Of a stretch of 64,000 nt of DNA, positions 10,261 to 21,744 are shown in pieces. Numbering within the stretch: the first letter of the stretch is position 1; each line of letters opens with the position of its first letter. Under the pieces are notes generated by a model. That model had not been told where the DNA came from, searched no databases, and worked only from the letters and a program-made list of their open reading frames with translations. The translations under genes were made by a program, and so were the position numbers. Location of the stretch: contig NC_081410.1 of the NCBI RefSeq assembly GCF_030272615.1, forward strand, positions 292,238,457-292,302,456, written 5' to 3'. The DNA is from Cryptomeria japonica (Eukaryota; Streptophyta; Pinopsida; Cupressales; Cupressaceae).

Positions 10261-11519
10261 GGTGAGGTGTCATCCTAGGTGGCAAAAAGAGGACCTTGTG
10301 AGTGAATCACATGACGCCACATGGCAGGACATAGGTTGCAAAATAGAGAAAAATTAAAGTTAATTGATATAGTCCAAGCTATAGGTTGAAAAATAAAAAT
10401 TTAAATGATGGTTCACATGAGTGATTAATATGCCCAGGGATCATATTTTGTCTGAAATAGCAAGTATTATATATCATCGGAAAGCTCTTGAGACAATGAA
10501 TCTGTGTATGTGGTTTGTTTCAACAAATCTCAGATATTTTGAGAGAAGTTTTTGTGGGAAGGATAAATGAAAATCTTCAGTTAGGGAAAGAGGACACTTG
10601 GCATGTTCTGATGAAATTTGGTCTTTTCCCTCTTCTTCTTAGTCTCATTTATTCTCAATTGTAAGGGTTCTATATTTTTTGAAGAAATGATCCAGATTTC
10701 TTAGTTTCCAATTTTGAGTTTTCTTCAAGTTTGCAGTGTAATGTCTGTTTTCAAGTAATGGAGTTTTATCTTCTTGATGTAGGTGTTATTTGTTGCAGGT
10801 TCTTATGTATGTAAGGCATGCATAAATTCACACAAAATTGTCTCTTAGATATATATTTATTTGTTTCAAATTAAATCCTCAAGGAGGCTGAAATTTGTCA
10901 TCTCAAGGAGATTGTTGTGGTTTTTTGCAGGGATTCTTCAAGGAAGAATTTAAATTGTGTAGTTAATTATGAATAATGGAGTATATTTTCAAGATCTAAT
11001 TATTTCATGAATGAGCTTAGTAATACATTTATGCAAGGCATTAATGTATGAATATTTAATGATGAAAATAGATTTGTAGTAGAAGTTTTCATTTATAGTT
11101 TGATGTATGACTCTGTTGCCCTTGGATAAGGCACCGGTCTTGCAATTCTGGGGATTCTCAGAGATTTTAAACTCAAATCAGAATATCTTTATTTTTTGTT
11201 CTATGGAAATGTTCCATCTATCTCATGTTCAAGCATGTTGAGTTGTCAATGTAGATTTAGCCTATCTACAGTACCCTCCTTGTCTTTGAACCTTTTATGA
11301 GATCTATCTACTTTTATTGATGTTGTCATATGTGGGTAAATGAGTCTGATTCAATGCATCAAAGGGTGTCCCCCCTAGGTCTGACACAAACTTAAGTGCA
11401 GGAGGATCATTAGGGTCATATGTTATGTTGTCCATGTCTTGATGTGTTTCATAGATTGAAATTGGCCATTTCATAGAAGGATTGTAGGTGAACTTGGGTT
11501 AACTAGATTTGGTGAACAA

Positions 11520-12616
11520 CAATAGGGAAGGACAACTAAGAAGGGGGGTGAATCAGTTGTCAATAAATCACAACCCAAAACAGATTACTCCAAGCTAAAA
11601 CTCAATACCAGTAAAACAAATTTATATTTATAGTAATACCGGTACAACTTAATGCATGAAACAAAAAGAAAAACATCTACAACACATGACATAGAGATTT
11701 TGAGGCGGAAACCCTAGAAGTGGAAAAACCATGGTGGGAAACCTTACCCACAATTAGATGATACTATTGCAGATAGTATGTGAACACAATAATGGGGTTT
11801 GAACATGCAGAAAGGCCAACTGTTCAATCACAAAATTAGGAGTCTCTATGACTACACAGTTGGATGGTTAAATCCAGTAATCAATGTACTACTTCAATTT
11901 AGCATCTTCAATGCCAAATTCAGTACCATTTTAAGCTCTACACATGAGGACTAAACACCTTCATGATCTTTAACATTATTTCCTTCAACCTTCAGATGAT
12001 ATCTGTGTGATTCACAAAAGGATCTTCTTGTTTTCGCTCTTCACAATAATCTCAACCCATACACACCCTTCTTCCAATTAATATCTTACAATTATTTATA
12101 CAAAACCTAAGACCTAACCATTAGGTTGGCTTCCAAAAGATATTACATTTAAATCAATTACAAAATAAGTCTTGATGCAATACAATATGTCAGCCTCAAT
12201 ACATTTACACATTATCCAATCAATAAATCATTTCCAAAACATGTCGTGCTGATCTTGAACATGTTTTCTTATGTCGGTTCATAACCTGGACCTATTTGCC
12301 GGTCAGGGCAAATATGTGAACCCGATCAGTCCAATATGCAAAATGCTGAATGCAAACATCTAATCCATGTCTTCAACATAACCAAATGATCTCTAGATGA
12401 TAGCAAGTCATCATCAACTTCCTGAGTTGTCGGTGAAACATATGTTGGTAACTATGCATAAGCCAATAACCATACCGGGACCACAATGTACTAGTTCATC
12501 AACAAACCAATATAACCAGAGTGCCAAATCAATAATGTAGACCTCCAGAAAGATAAAAGTTGACATCAATGATAAAACCAGTGCAACATATGACAAATTC
12601 ATCCATAATACCAACA
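11520..12616 (-). repeat. 5' LTR of copia element C (displaced by J)
   Basis: The plus strand runs from 'aatagggaaggacaac' through the G-tract and 'gtgaatcagttg' to 'ccataataccaaca', a complete minus-strand copia LTR of about 1.1 kb. It shares C-specific segments with 2066-2968. The outer flank at 12617 (GTCAT) is the right-hand target site. The matching left copy is outside the window. Confidence 0.8.
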
Positions 12617-12884
12617 GTCATGTGTAGATTTAAGCAGGGAAGATCTAATTTCAATCTAGGTGCAAACCTTTTCCCTTTCAAGCATTCCTTCTTCCCCTTC
12701 CCTGCCTCAAAATCAGTAGAATGGATTTATATGTGTTGGGTTAATCCAACACCTACATCATATTGATAAGGAATCCAACCTTCTCTGGAGATTCAACCTC
12801 AACAATGCAAGGTCCCACACTTGGAGTTTGTTTCAATGTGTCACAAGGTTGATAATCAAGGTTGTTCATCAAGTGGGAAGACTT
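12617..12884. other. Unassigned sequence between C and H
   Basis: I see no open frame, repeat or known motif in this 268-bp stretch. It includes a palindromic 'gttgggttaatccaac' at 12737-12752. It is either unique flanking DNA or part of the copia fragment H that has decayed beyond recognition. Confidence 0.4.
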
Positions 12885-13682
12885 TTGTGACAATAGTGAA
12901 TTCACTAGAATGACTTGGGTGTGTTTCTTGAAAGAAAATTAGAAGCATTTGAAAAATTCAGAATCTTTAGGTCTATGGTTGAAAATGAGATGAATCCATG
13001 GTTGAAATTTTTAAGATCAGACAAAGGTGGAGAATTCACATCAGAAGAATTTGAGGATTATTGTGAAAAACATGGTATAAAGAGATGATTCTCTATAGTA
13101 AGGACACCGCAAGAAAATGGTGTGGTTGAAAGGAAGAATACGAAAGTGCAAGAAATGGAAAGAACCATGTTGAATGAGAAAAAACTAAATGATAGATTTT
13201 GGAAGGATGTTGTTCATATAGTTATTCACGTTCTAAATAGAGCACAATTGAGACCAAATAAGTACAAAACTCTGTATGAGTTATGGATAGGAAGGACAAC
13301 TTCAATTAGTCATTTTAGAATTTTTGGAAGTAAGTGTTACATAAAGCGTGATGATAACAATCTTGGCAAGTTTGATGCTGGATCAGATAAGGGATACTTT
13401 GTTGGATATTTCTCAAGAAGAAAGGCCTATAGATTCTATAATATGAGATTAAATAGAATTGTGGAAAGCATACATGTGAAGTTTGATGAGGATTCACTTT
13501 GTACTCCAACATCTAGTGATGATTTAGATGAACCTGAATCAATTCATATTGAACTAGTTGCTCAAGAACCAACAAGAAGAGACACAAAGGCACCTTCAAG
13601 AAGTGTACAAAGAGACCACCTAGAACAACAGATTATAGGTGATAAGAATGCAGGTGTGAAGACAAGGAGAAATACTGCATTC
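12885..13682 (+). pseudogene. Copia integrase fragment of a second lineage (H)
   Basis: Conceptual translation shows the integrase core TRMTWVCFLKE, then MVENEM, LRSDKGGEFTSEEF (second catalytic Asp) and TPQENGVVERKN (catalytic Glu). These are followed by the C-terminal signature FGSKCYIKRDD and GYFVGYFSRRKAYRFYN, and the linker GVKTRRNT before RT. A frameshift near 12945 and a stop near 13088 interrupt it. The zinc-binding N-terminus and the first catalytic Asp are missing. Sequence differs clearly from A/B/C/D/G (RDDNNLGKFDAGSDKG against RRDEYIGKFDPRSDEG). The fragment stops where gypsy element F was inserted. The RT should lie beyond F's right end but is not in the window. Confidence 0.85.
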
Positions 13683-14934
13683 TATAATACCCTAAAAATG
13701 GTCACCTAAACCATGGGCCCCTAATCTCAACAACATCACCAAGGTCCTAACCAAAGACAATAAAATCAACCTTGAACACCTAATTAATTAATTCTTCAAC
13801 CATTAATGTTACATAGAAAATTAATCACTCTATATTAATTAAATATTCATTTAATTAATTAAACCATTCCAAGTAAATCATTTTGATTAATTATTCTATT
13901 TATCTAATTAAATATCCTAACATATTTAATTAATAAATCAATTTGTCATTTAAATCACAAAAAAAAGAATTAATTTAAAGAAAAAGAGGAATTAATTTAC
14001 AAAAATAGGAATTAATTTACAAAAAGAGATTAATCATAAAAAGAGGAATTAATATGCAAAAGAAAGAGTTAAATTGAAAACAAAAGAAAAGAATTAAATT
14101 GAGAGAAGAAATCAAACTTAAGATATTTCTTTTTCTAAAATTGAGATAACTTGAAAAATCAGAAAAACAATAAAATTGAATTAATCATTTTCTCTAAAAA
14201 TAAAACTCAAAGCTTTTCTTGAGGAAAGAGGTTCACTTGCATTGAAAAGGTTTTTTCTAAATAAAAATATTGCAAATTAAAGAAATGTGCATGGAATCAC
14301 CTATTTTTATCTCAAGTGCATGGAATCAACTAAATTTATCTCCAATGCAAACACAGACTTATAATCAGAATGCATTCAATCAACCTATAATTTGAATCTA
14401 TCTCAAGATTAACTTAATCTGATCTATCAATTATTTCAATTAACCTAGATTGTGCTTTTTCTTGAGGAATCTCAACGTATCATTGTTAATTGATCTTGAC
14501 CATTGGTCTCTCTTTTGAGTCTCTATAAATTTAGCCCTTCATCTCTCATTCAAGACACCCTGGAGATTTATTGTTATTGTGCATTTTGCATTGGATTCAT
14601 TGAAAATATTGTTCTTTGAGATTATTGCATATTAGTTTAGCTTTTTGCATATTTAGTTTAATCATGATTGCTTGCATTCATCTAGCTTAATATTCATTCA
14701 TCTATCTTAATACTCATTCATCTAGCTTAATCTTGCATCCATTTAACTTAAATCTTGTGCTCATATACATTAAATCCTTCATCTTGGTGTAGTCTAGTCA
14801 CTGGTATTGCTTAGACAAATCTGAGAGCAAGTCTATACTCGCATCTTTTAGAAGGCAATATGTTGATTTGCTATGGTTTTCATATGCATGATTATATCTA
14901 TCTAACCATGTATGCAATGAATTAATCGAAGTGT
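13683..14934 (+). repeat. 5' LTR of gypsy element F (first part, before insertion B)
   Basis: It matches 62982-63709 over its first 730 bp, including the opening CCCTAAAAATGGTCACC and the long AT-rich block of ATTAATTAAAT words and A-rich GGAATTAATTT repeats (13770-14110). A TATA box TATAAAT lies at 14524-14530, within CTCTATAAATTTAGCCC, a good plant core promoter context. ATTCATCTAGCTTAAT words repeat at 14685-14760. The last 42 bp of this LTR lie beyond element B at 21682-21723. Confidence 0.88.
14524..14530 (+). promoter_or_regulatory. TATA box in the F 5' LTR
   Basis: TATAAAT sits in CTCTATAAATTTAGCCC, the only strong core promoter match in this LTR. Transcription would be expected to start roughly 30 bp downstream. 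The matching part of the 3' LTR has been lost, so the two copies cannot be compared. Confidence 0.55.
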
Positions 14935-16025
14935 TTTTAGGACCCTTGAGGCAACTGAGAGGGGGGGGGTGAATCAGTTGACTATGAATTTCAACCCAAA
15001 TACAACTTAATCAAACTTGATACTTAATACCAGTAACCCAAACTTAATGTTGGTTGACAAATTAGTAGTTAATATTAATACTAGTGAAACTTAATGCATA
15101 CAATAGAAAGAGAAACAACATCCACAACACATAGCACAAAGATTTGTACGTAGAACCCTTGTAAGGGGAAAAAACACGATGGAAAACCTTACCCACAATC
15201 AGATGATACTACTGTAGATAGTATGTGTATACAAATGGGGTCTACACATGCAGAAAGGCCAATCGCCTAGAGCTCACTACTCAAACACAAAATAGGAGTC
15301 ACACTGACTACAATTGGATGGTTAAGTACAATGATAATGTACTGCACAAAGTAGTATCTCCAATGCTGGATTCAGTACTGGTTAAGCTCTGATAATCACC
15401 TTCAAACCTTCCTTGAACCTTCTCTATGGTCTTCTCATATGATCTTCAATATTTGCACATACCATGTTACAAGACCATAGCCTTATATACCATATATCCT
15501 CTCCTTCATTCCATCTCACAAATAAGATCTTACATATATACCAGAACCTAAGACCAAATTTGTAGGTCGGCTCACTAAGAATATTACAATAAAATCAATT
15601 ACAAATAAGTCAAGATGTGATGCATCATGTCGTCTGAATACATTTAAAACAATATCCAATTAATAAATCATCTCCATAACGTGTCGTGCTGATCTAGAAT
15701 AGATAATGCATACAGGTCCATAACCTAGACCAATTTGTCGGTAACAACAAATTTGTCAACCCGAATAGACCATTAACCAAAATACCAAAACCAAGTATCC
15801 AAACCATGTCTTCAACATAACCAATTGATCTCTAGATGATAACAAGTCATCCTTAGTATCGGTGAACAATATAACCTGTCGGTGAACAATATACTGGTGA
15901 TTGTGCATAAGTCACTGAACATGCCGGTGAACACAATGTGTCGGTTCAACATAACCAAAGATCTCTAGAAGGATAAGTGTTGACATCAATGACAAAACTA
16001 ATGCAACACATCCATAATACCAACA
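14935..16025 (-). repeat. 3' LTR of copia element B
   Basis: This 1091-bp LTR on the plus strand runs from a damaged TTTTAGGACCC terminus, through a G9 tract with GTGAATCAGTTG, to 'catccataataccaaca'. A TATATAT-type core lies near 15534. It closely resembles 20587-21676. It is followed at 16026-16040 by the complement of the polypurine tract, CTCCCCTTTTGG. Confidence 0.93.
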
Positions 16026-16380
16026 ATCTCCCCTTTTGGCATTGATGGCAACACAAGATGGAAACACATCTAAGTGTCAAAATAGAATGCCAAAAACCAA
16101 AAACCAACAATCTCTAGAATAGATCAATACCAAAAATCAAAATAAAATCACTCTCTGCATTTTGATTAATCTCTCCCCCTAGGATAATGTTTCCTACATA
16201 CAAAGTTTTTCCATAGATATCTCTCCCCCTTTGACATCAAATGTCAAAGAAATATAAATACTAGAACATACAACCAATTACAATAACCAACTACTCCCCT
16301 TGAGAAGTAGCTCTCCTCCGTCAAAGCCAAAAAAAGGTTTCTCTATTATTTATACCGATTTGATGCCAATCTTCAACTAT
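16026..16380 (-). promoter_or_regulatory. 3' noncoding region of element B with polypurine tracts
   Basis: C-rich tracts near 16029, 16173, 16226 and 16296 are complements of GGGGAG polypurine tracts. The copy adjoining the LTR is the expected primer. No coding signal is visible. Confidence 0.65.
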
Positions 16381-19300
16381 CTAAGTCTCTACCGGTTAGG
16401 GTATTACCCCAAGCTACTCTCTGACATATTCAAAAGTTTCCTTAGGCAAATGCTTAGTAAATATATCTTCAATCTACTCTTTAGTATTCACATAAACCAA
16501 TCTTATTTCTTTTGCTTCAACATTCTCTTTCAAAAAATTATATTTGATAGAAACATGTTTAGTCTTAGAGTGGAATACCAGATTCTTTGATATATCAATT
16601 GCTATTGAATTATCACAGTAAATGATTATAGGTTCTTTTCATTTTACCTTGATGTCCTTCAACACTTGCTTAATCCATAATACCTGAGTACAATTAGTTG
16701 TTGTTGCAACATATTCTGTTTTTGCTATTGATAATGATGTACAACTCTATTTCTTGCTCAACTATGAAATCAATGTGCTACCAAGAAAGAATTCTCCGCT
16801 AGTGGTGATTTTTCTATCATCTACATCTCCTACCCAATTTTCATCTGTGTATGCACATAAATCAAAATTTTGATCTTTAGGATACCATAAACCAAGATTT
16901 GTTGTGCCTTGTAGATACCGGAAAATCCTTTTTACTGTTGATTCATGATTTTCTTTAGGATTGCTTTGAAATCTTGAAACAATACATTCTACATTCATTG
17001 AATCAAGTCTTGTTTGTGTCAAATATAGTAAACCTCCAATCATAGATTTGTATATTGTTGGATTAATAGGAGCTGAATCATCCTTCAATGCCAATTTGTC
17101 AGTTGTAGTCATAGGAGTACTTACCGGTTTGGAGTTTTCCATACCAAATTTCTTCAATAATTCCTTCAAGTATTTTGTTTGACATATGAATATACCTTTA
17201 TCAGTCTGTGCAATCTACAATCCTAAAAAGAATTTTATCTCCCCAATCATAGACATTTCAAATTCTTCCTGCATCTTGTTAGCAAAGTCATTATATAATC
17301 CATCTTCTCCTCCAAAAATGATATCATCAACAAAAACTTCAATAACCAAGATGTCATCATTAGTCACTTTGAAATATAAGTTGTTGTCAATATTACCTTT
17401 AGTGTATCCAAGCTTCAAAATATGTTTGTCTAATCTAGCATACCAAGTTCTAGGAGCTTGCTTCAATCCATACAAAGCTTTCTTTAATCTACAAACCATA
17501 TCTTCATTATTTGTCAATGAAAATCCATCAGGTTGTTCAATGTAAACTTCCTCTTCAAGAACACCATTCAAAAATGCACATTTTACATCAATCTGATATA
17601 CTTTATAGTTTTTGTGAGCTTCAAATGCAAGAAATAATCTAATTGCCTCAATCATAGCTACCGGTGCAAAGGTTTCATTATAATCAATTCCCTCTTTTTG
17701 TGAATATCCTTTACACACTAATATTGCTTTTTTCCTGATTACCTTACCATCTTCATTAAGTTTATTTCTGAATACCCATTTAGTTCCAATTACATTTTTG
17801 TCTTTAGGCAGGGGAACTAATGTCCATGTATTGTTCTTTTCAATTTGTTCTAATTCATCTTCCATTGCTTTAATCCAATGTTCATCTTGACAAGCTTCAA
17901 TAATAGATGTCAGTTCAAAATTAAACATACCTCTTCATTTTCTAGTCTTCCTCTTGTCATAACTCCTTGATACTTATTCCCAATTATCTGATTGTCTGAG
18001 TGATTCAGTCTTACATACCTGTGTTTATTTACATGTTGTTGTTCTTCATTCACTGTGGAATTCTTTGATGATGCTGGTGTGACTGGATCCACACTTTGTA
18101 CTAGTGCACTCTATATTGGTTCATTTATGATCATCTCAACTGTCGGTTTAGAATCTATAGACATTGAATTTCCTCTAAATTGTTCATCTATCTTCACATT
18201 AGCACTCTCAATGATTTTCTAAAATCTTTTATTAAAACATCTATATGCCTTGCTCTTAGATGAATAACCAAGAAATATTCCTTCATCACCTCTAGGATCA
18301 AATTTACCAATATACTCATCTCTCCTAATATAACATTTGCTTCCAAATATTCTAAAATATTTAAGAGTAGGAATATTACCAAACCATAGTTCATAAGAGG
18401 TCTTTCCAGTTTCACCTTTGATGTGAACTCTGTTAAAAGTGTAAACCATTGTATTCATTGCTTCTCTCCAATACACATGAGGTAGATTTTCTTCCAATAT
18501 CATGCTTCTAGCTGCATCCAGAATAGTTTTGTTCTTCCTTTCCACAATTCCATTTTGCTGAGGTATCTAGGGTGTGATAGTTGTCTTCTGATTTCATTCA
18601 CTTCACAAAATGTATTAAACTACTAAGATTTAAATTCTCCTCCTTGATCTGATCTCAAACATTTGATTTTCTTACTAGTTTCATTCTCTACCATTAAATT
18701 GAACAGTTTGAATTTTCCAAAAGCTTCTAATTTCTCCCTGAGAAAAGTAACCCAACACATTTTAGAATAATAATCATTGATTAGACTAAAGTATCTATCT
18801 CCCTGTAGACTTCTTGTTCTTGTTGGACTACAAAAGTTAGTATGGATTAAATCAAGAACATTATTGGATTTCTCATAAATACTCTTAAAAGTTGTTCTAA
18901 CTTGCTTTCCAATTTGACATTCCTTACATACCAGATTATGAGGTTTCACAATCTTAGGTAAATCCCTTACTGCCTTAATTGAACTAATCTTTACAATGGA
19001 ATCAAAATTTACATGACAAAGTCTCTTATGCCACAACCAACTTTCATTAATATGTGCAATCAAGCATGTCTTATCACTATTATTTAAATGAAAGATATTA
19101 CCTTTAGTCTGATTACCAGTTGCAATCTCCAATCCAGTTCTATTCATGATTTTTCATTTACCATTCTTGAACTGTAAATGAAAACCCTTTTCAACTAATT
19201 AACCAACACTTAAAAGATTATGCTTCAAACCTTCAACATAATAAACATTGTCAGTATTGTGCTTACCATCCAAAGATATAGTGTCTTTTCCTTTGATCAA

Positions 19301-20529
19301 ACAAGCTTTATCATCCCCAAATCATACTAGACCTCCACTATATTCCTGAAAAGATAAGAATTTACTTTTATCACCAGTCATATGATGTGAACATACGAAA
19401 TCTATGATCCATTCATCTTATTCTTCAATTTTAGCTGCCAGAGCCTGCTCTACCGGTGGAACAGTAGGTGCTAGTTGATCTTTTTTTATTGCAACAAAAT
19501 CCCATCTATTGTCTGTCAATTCTTCATTAGAATCATCAGTAGCTCCTTCATCAACATAGTAACATGATTTGTCTCTATTCTTCTTAAATCTGTATCTCTG
19601 ATATTCAGGGTTAGGCTTATATGTTCTTTTAGCTTCCTCTCTCAATCTTGCATGTCTGTCAGGACATCTAGATGCCATATGACCAACTTTATTGTAGTTA
19701 AAACATTTAAATAGTGCTTTACCTTCATACTTATTTCCAACTGGACCTCTAGGCATTTTCCTTGCAAATAGTGCTTCAAGTTCTTCCAGTTCTTCATTTC
19801 CCTTTTGATATCTTAAAGTTCTCTTGCATAAAGAGCTTTCCAATTAGATTTGTCAGATGATAATGATGATGCTACATATGATGGTGCTTTGAAGGCTAGA
19901 GCTATTTTAATTGTAGCAACAGGACCAAATTCCTCAAGCTCAAATGCTGAGAGTTTTCCAACCAAGGTATCTCTTGATACTAATGTATTAGGCATTGTTC
20001 TGAACTCATTAATAGTAGTTACTTTCATTTTGTATGCAGTGGCAATGCTCTTAAAACATTAGAAATAATTTCATCTTCACTTAAGGATCCTCCACAACAT
20101 TGTATTCCCAAAACAATTTCATTCTCTTTCCATGAAAGCGGAAATTCTTTCATCTTCTTCCATTTTTAAATTTTCATACTTGACCTGAAAGTATTCCAGT
20201 TTTGCAATTTTGATAGTGGTATCACCTTCATTCAGTGTCTCCAATTTATCCCAAATAGCTTTAGCAGTAGATCAGTCTGATAATCCCATGTTTTGTTGAT
20301 CTAATAATGCACTCAAAAGTGCTTCTCTTGCTTTGCAATCATTCTCTTGATTTTTACGCAATGTTGGTGGATTAGGTTGATTCGGTGTAGGATCAACATA
20401 CCCATTCTTTGTAACATCCCATATGTCTCTTCCAATCAAATTCAGATGTGTCTCCATTGTGATCTTCCATATACCATAGTTGGTTCCATAAAGTTTTGGA
20501 TTGTCCTTCCTAAAAATGTTAGTTGCCAT
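16381..20529 (-). pseudogene. Copia gag-pol polyprotein, degenerate (element B)
   Basis: It starts at 20529 (MATNIFRKDNPKLYGTNYG) and ends at a TAG (16381-16383). Domains in order: gag (20529-19420) with a zinc knuckle CFNYNKVGHMASRC (19664-19705), second Cys replaced by Tyr; protease with DFVC instead of the catalytic DSGC (19391-19402); integrase (about 19150-18190) with HTNFCSP replacing the catalytic HTD but SDQGGEF and NGIVERKN kept; RT (17928-17215) with FVDDIIFGG kept near 17320; RNase H (17169-16381). Stops and frameshifts occur throughout. Both protease and integrase are damaged at catalytic residues, so the copy is dead. Confidence 0.92.
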
Positions 20530-20572
20530 AGGATCTCCTCAAGCTATTAGGCTTCTGCAAAAAGAGGACTAC

Positions 20573-20586
20573 ACTCTAATAACAAT
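20573..20586 (-). promoter_or_regulatory. Primer binding site of element B (decayed)
   Basis: The plus strand CACTCTAATAACAAT stands where relatives have the complement of TGGTATCAGAGC. At least two bases have changed from the initiator-Met-tRNA consensus. It adjoins the 5' LTR start at 20587. Confidence 0.75.
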
Positions 20587-21676
20587 TATTAGGACCTGGG
20601 AGGCAACTGAGAGGGGGGGTGAATCAGTTGACTATGAATTTCAACCCAAATACAACTTAATCAAACTTGATACGTAATACCAGTAAACCAAACTTAATTT
20701 TGGTTGACAGATTAGTAGTTAATATTAATACTGGTGAAACTTAATGCATCAAAACAGAAAGAGAAACAACATCCACAACACATAACATAGAGATTTGTAC
20801 GTGGAAACCCTATAAGGGGAAAAAACACTATGGAAAACCTTACCCACAATCAGATGATACTACTGTAGATAGTATGTGTATACGAATGGGATCTGTACAT
20901 GCAAAAAGGCCAACCGCCTAGACCTCATTTCTCAAACACAAAATAGGAGTCACACAGACTACAATTGGATGGCTAAATCCAATGATAATGTACTGCATAA
21001 TTTAGCATCTCCAATGTTGGATTCAGTATCGGTTAAGATCTAATAATCACCTTCAAACCTTCCTTGAACCTTCTCTATGGTTTGCTTATATGATCTTCAA
21101 TATTCACACATACCATGTTACAATACCATAACCTTACATACCATATATCCTCTCCTTCATTCCATCTCACAAATGAGATCTTACATATATACCAAAACCT
21201 AAGACCAAATCTGTAGGTCGGCTCACTAAGAATATTACAATAAAATCAATTACAAATAAGTGAAGATGCGATGCATCATGTCGGCTTAATACATTTAAAA
21301 TAATATCCAATTAATAAATTATCTCCATAACGTGTTGTACTGATCTGGAATAGATAATGCATACCAGTCCATAACCTAGGCCAATTTCCTGGTAACAACA
21401 AATATGTCAACCCGATTAGACCATTAACCAAAATACCAAAACCAAGTATCCAAACCATGTCTTCAACATAACCAAGTGATCTCCAGATGATAACAAGTCA
21501 TCCTTAGTGCCAGTGAACAATATAACCTGTCGGTGAACAATATATCGGTGACTGTGCATAAGTCACTAAACATGTCAGTGAACACAATGTGTTGGTTCAA
21601 CATAACCAAAGATCTCCAGAAGGATAAGTGTTGACATCAATGACAAAACTAATGCAACACATCCATAATACGAACA
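20587..21676 (-). repeat. 5' LTR of copia element B
   Basis: This 1090-bp LTR is nearly the same length as its partner at 14935-16025 and ends 'ccataatacgaaca' before the AGTGT duplication. Its start reads TATTAGGACC where TGTTAGG is expected. Point differences from the partner LTR are frequent enough to indicate an insertion that is not recent. Confidence 0.92.
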
Positions 21677-21681
21677 AGTGT

Positions 21682-21723
21682 TGTGTCTTACAACTTGTAG
21701 ACTTTATCCACTTTTCACACACA
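21682..21723 (+). repeat. 5' LTR of gypsy element F (last 42 bp, after insertion B)
   Basis: After the AGTGT duplication, F's LTR continues with 'tgtgtcttacaacttg' to a CACACA end, three bases before the primer site. Adding this to 13683-14934 gives an LTR of about 1.29 kb. Confidence 0.75.
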
Positions 21724-21726
21724 TTT

Positions 21727-21744
21727 TTGCGCCTACCGTGGGGC
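21727..21744 (+). promoter_or_regulatory. tRNA-Lys-type primer binding site of element F
   Basis: The sequence TTGCGCCTACCGTGGGGC differs at two positions from TGGCGCCCACCGTGGGGC, which is complementary to the 3' end of a plant lysine tRNA. Its place just inside the LTR end supports both the F boundary and a gypsy identity. Confidence 0.75.

Larger units (their letters stand above)
7362..11518. mobile_element. Non-coding 4.16-kb TG...CA insert J (probable giant solo LTR)
   Basis: C's 5' LTR should follow its primer site at 7361, but unrelated sequence starts here and the LTR resumes at about 11520. The insert begins TGTTAGGAACCAG and ends GGTGAACA, giving TG...CA termini. The flanks are CCAAT on the left and ACAAT on the right, one mismatch. 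No gag or pol similarity is visible and no LTR pair is seen inside. It holds two similar segments of about 60 bp (near 7755 and 7950), degenerate repeats (8690-9760) and a CpG-rich patch (9990-10260). A solo LTR of a large family or a large non-autonomous derivative fits best. The left boundary is ambiguous, because TGTTAGGA could also be the first bases of C's own LTR. Confidence 0.55.
2066..12616 (-). mobile_element. Copia element C, degenerate, with three later insertions
   Basis: This is a minus-strand copia element whose 3' LTR is split by element A. The remainder of that LTR is 2066-2968, the internal region runs to about 7361, and the 5' LTR is at about 11520-12616. The two LTR parts share subfamily-specific stretches (for example the segments around 2290-2470 and 11940-12120) that the B and D LTRs lack. 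I therefore treat 11520-12616 as C's own 5' LTR, displaced by insert J, not as an independent solo LTR. The left end is outside the window, so the target duplication cannot be checked. Confidence 0.75.
14935..21676 (-). mobile_element. Copia element B, full length (6742 bp)
   Basis: B has two LTRs (14935-16025 and 20587-21676) around a degenerate gag-pol. A perfect 5-bp target duplication AGTGT lies at 14930-14934 and 21677-21681. It sits inside the 5' LTR of F, whose last 42 bp and primer site resume beyond it. The left terminus reads TTTTAGGACC where relatives have TGTTAGG, a one-base change in the terminal dinucleotide. Confidence 0.93.

Noticed and set aside
10163-10357. Plus-strand frames over the CpG-rich patch of J
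   Set aside because: They are open because of GC-richer repeats. The repeated units fall in different frames, so no protein repeat is conserved.
11520-12616. Independent solo LTR
   Set aside because: Subfamily-specific matches to 2066-2968 and the empty place at 7361 make it more likely to be the displaced 5' LTR of element C.
21276-21458. Minus-strand 60-codon frames in the LTRs of B and D (also 31916-32098 and 37538-37720) with similar peptides
   Set aside because: They are orthologous stretches of related LTRs. The peptides are ordinary for AT-rich antisense reading and there is no start context or conservation beyond the DNA.
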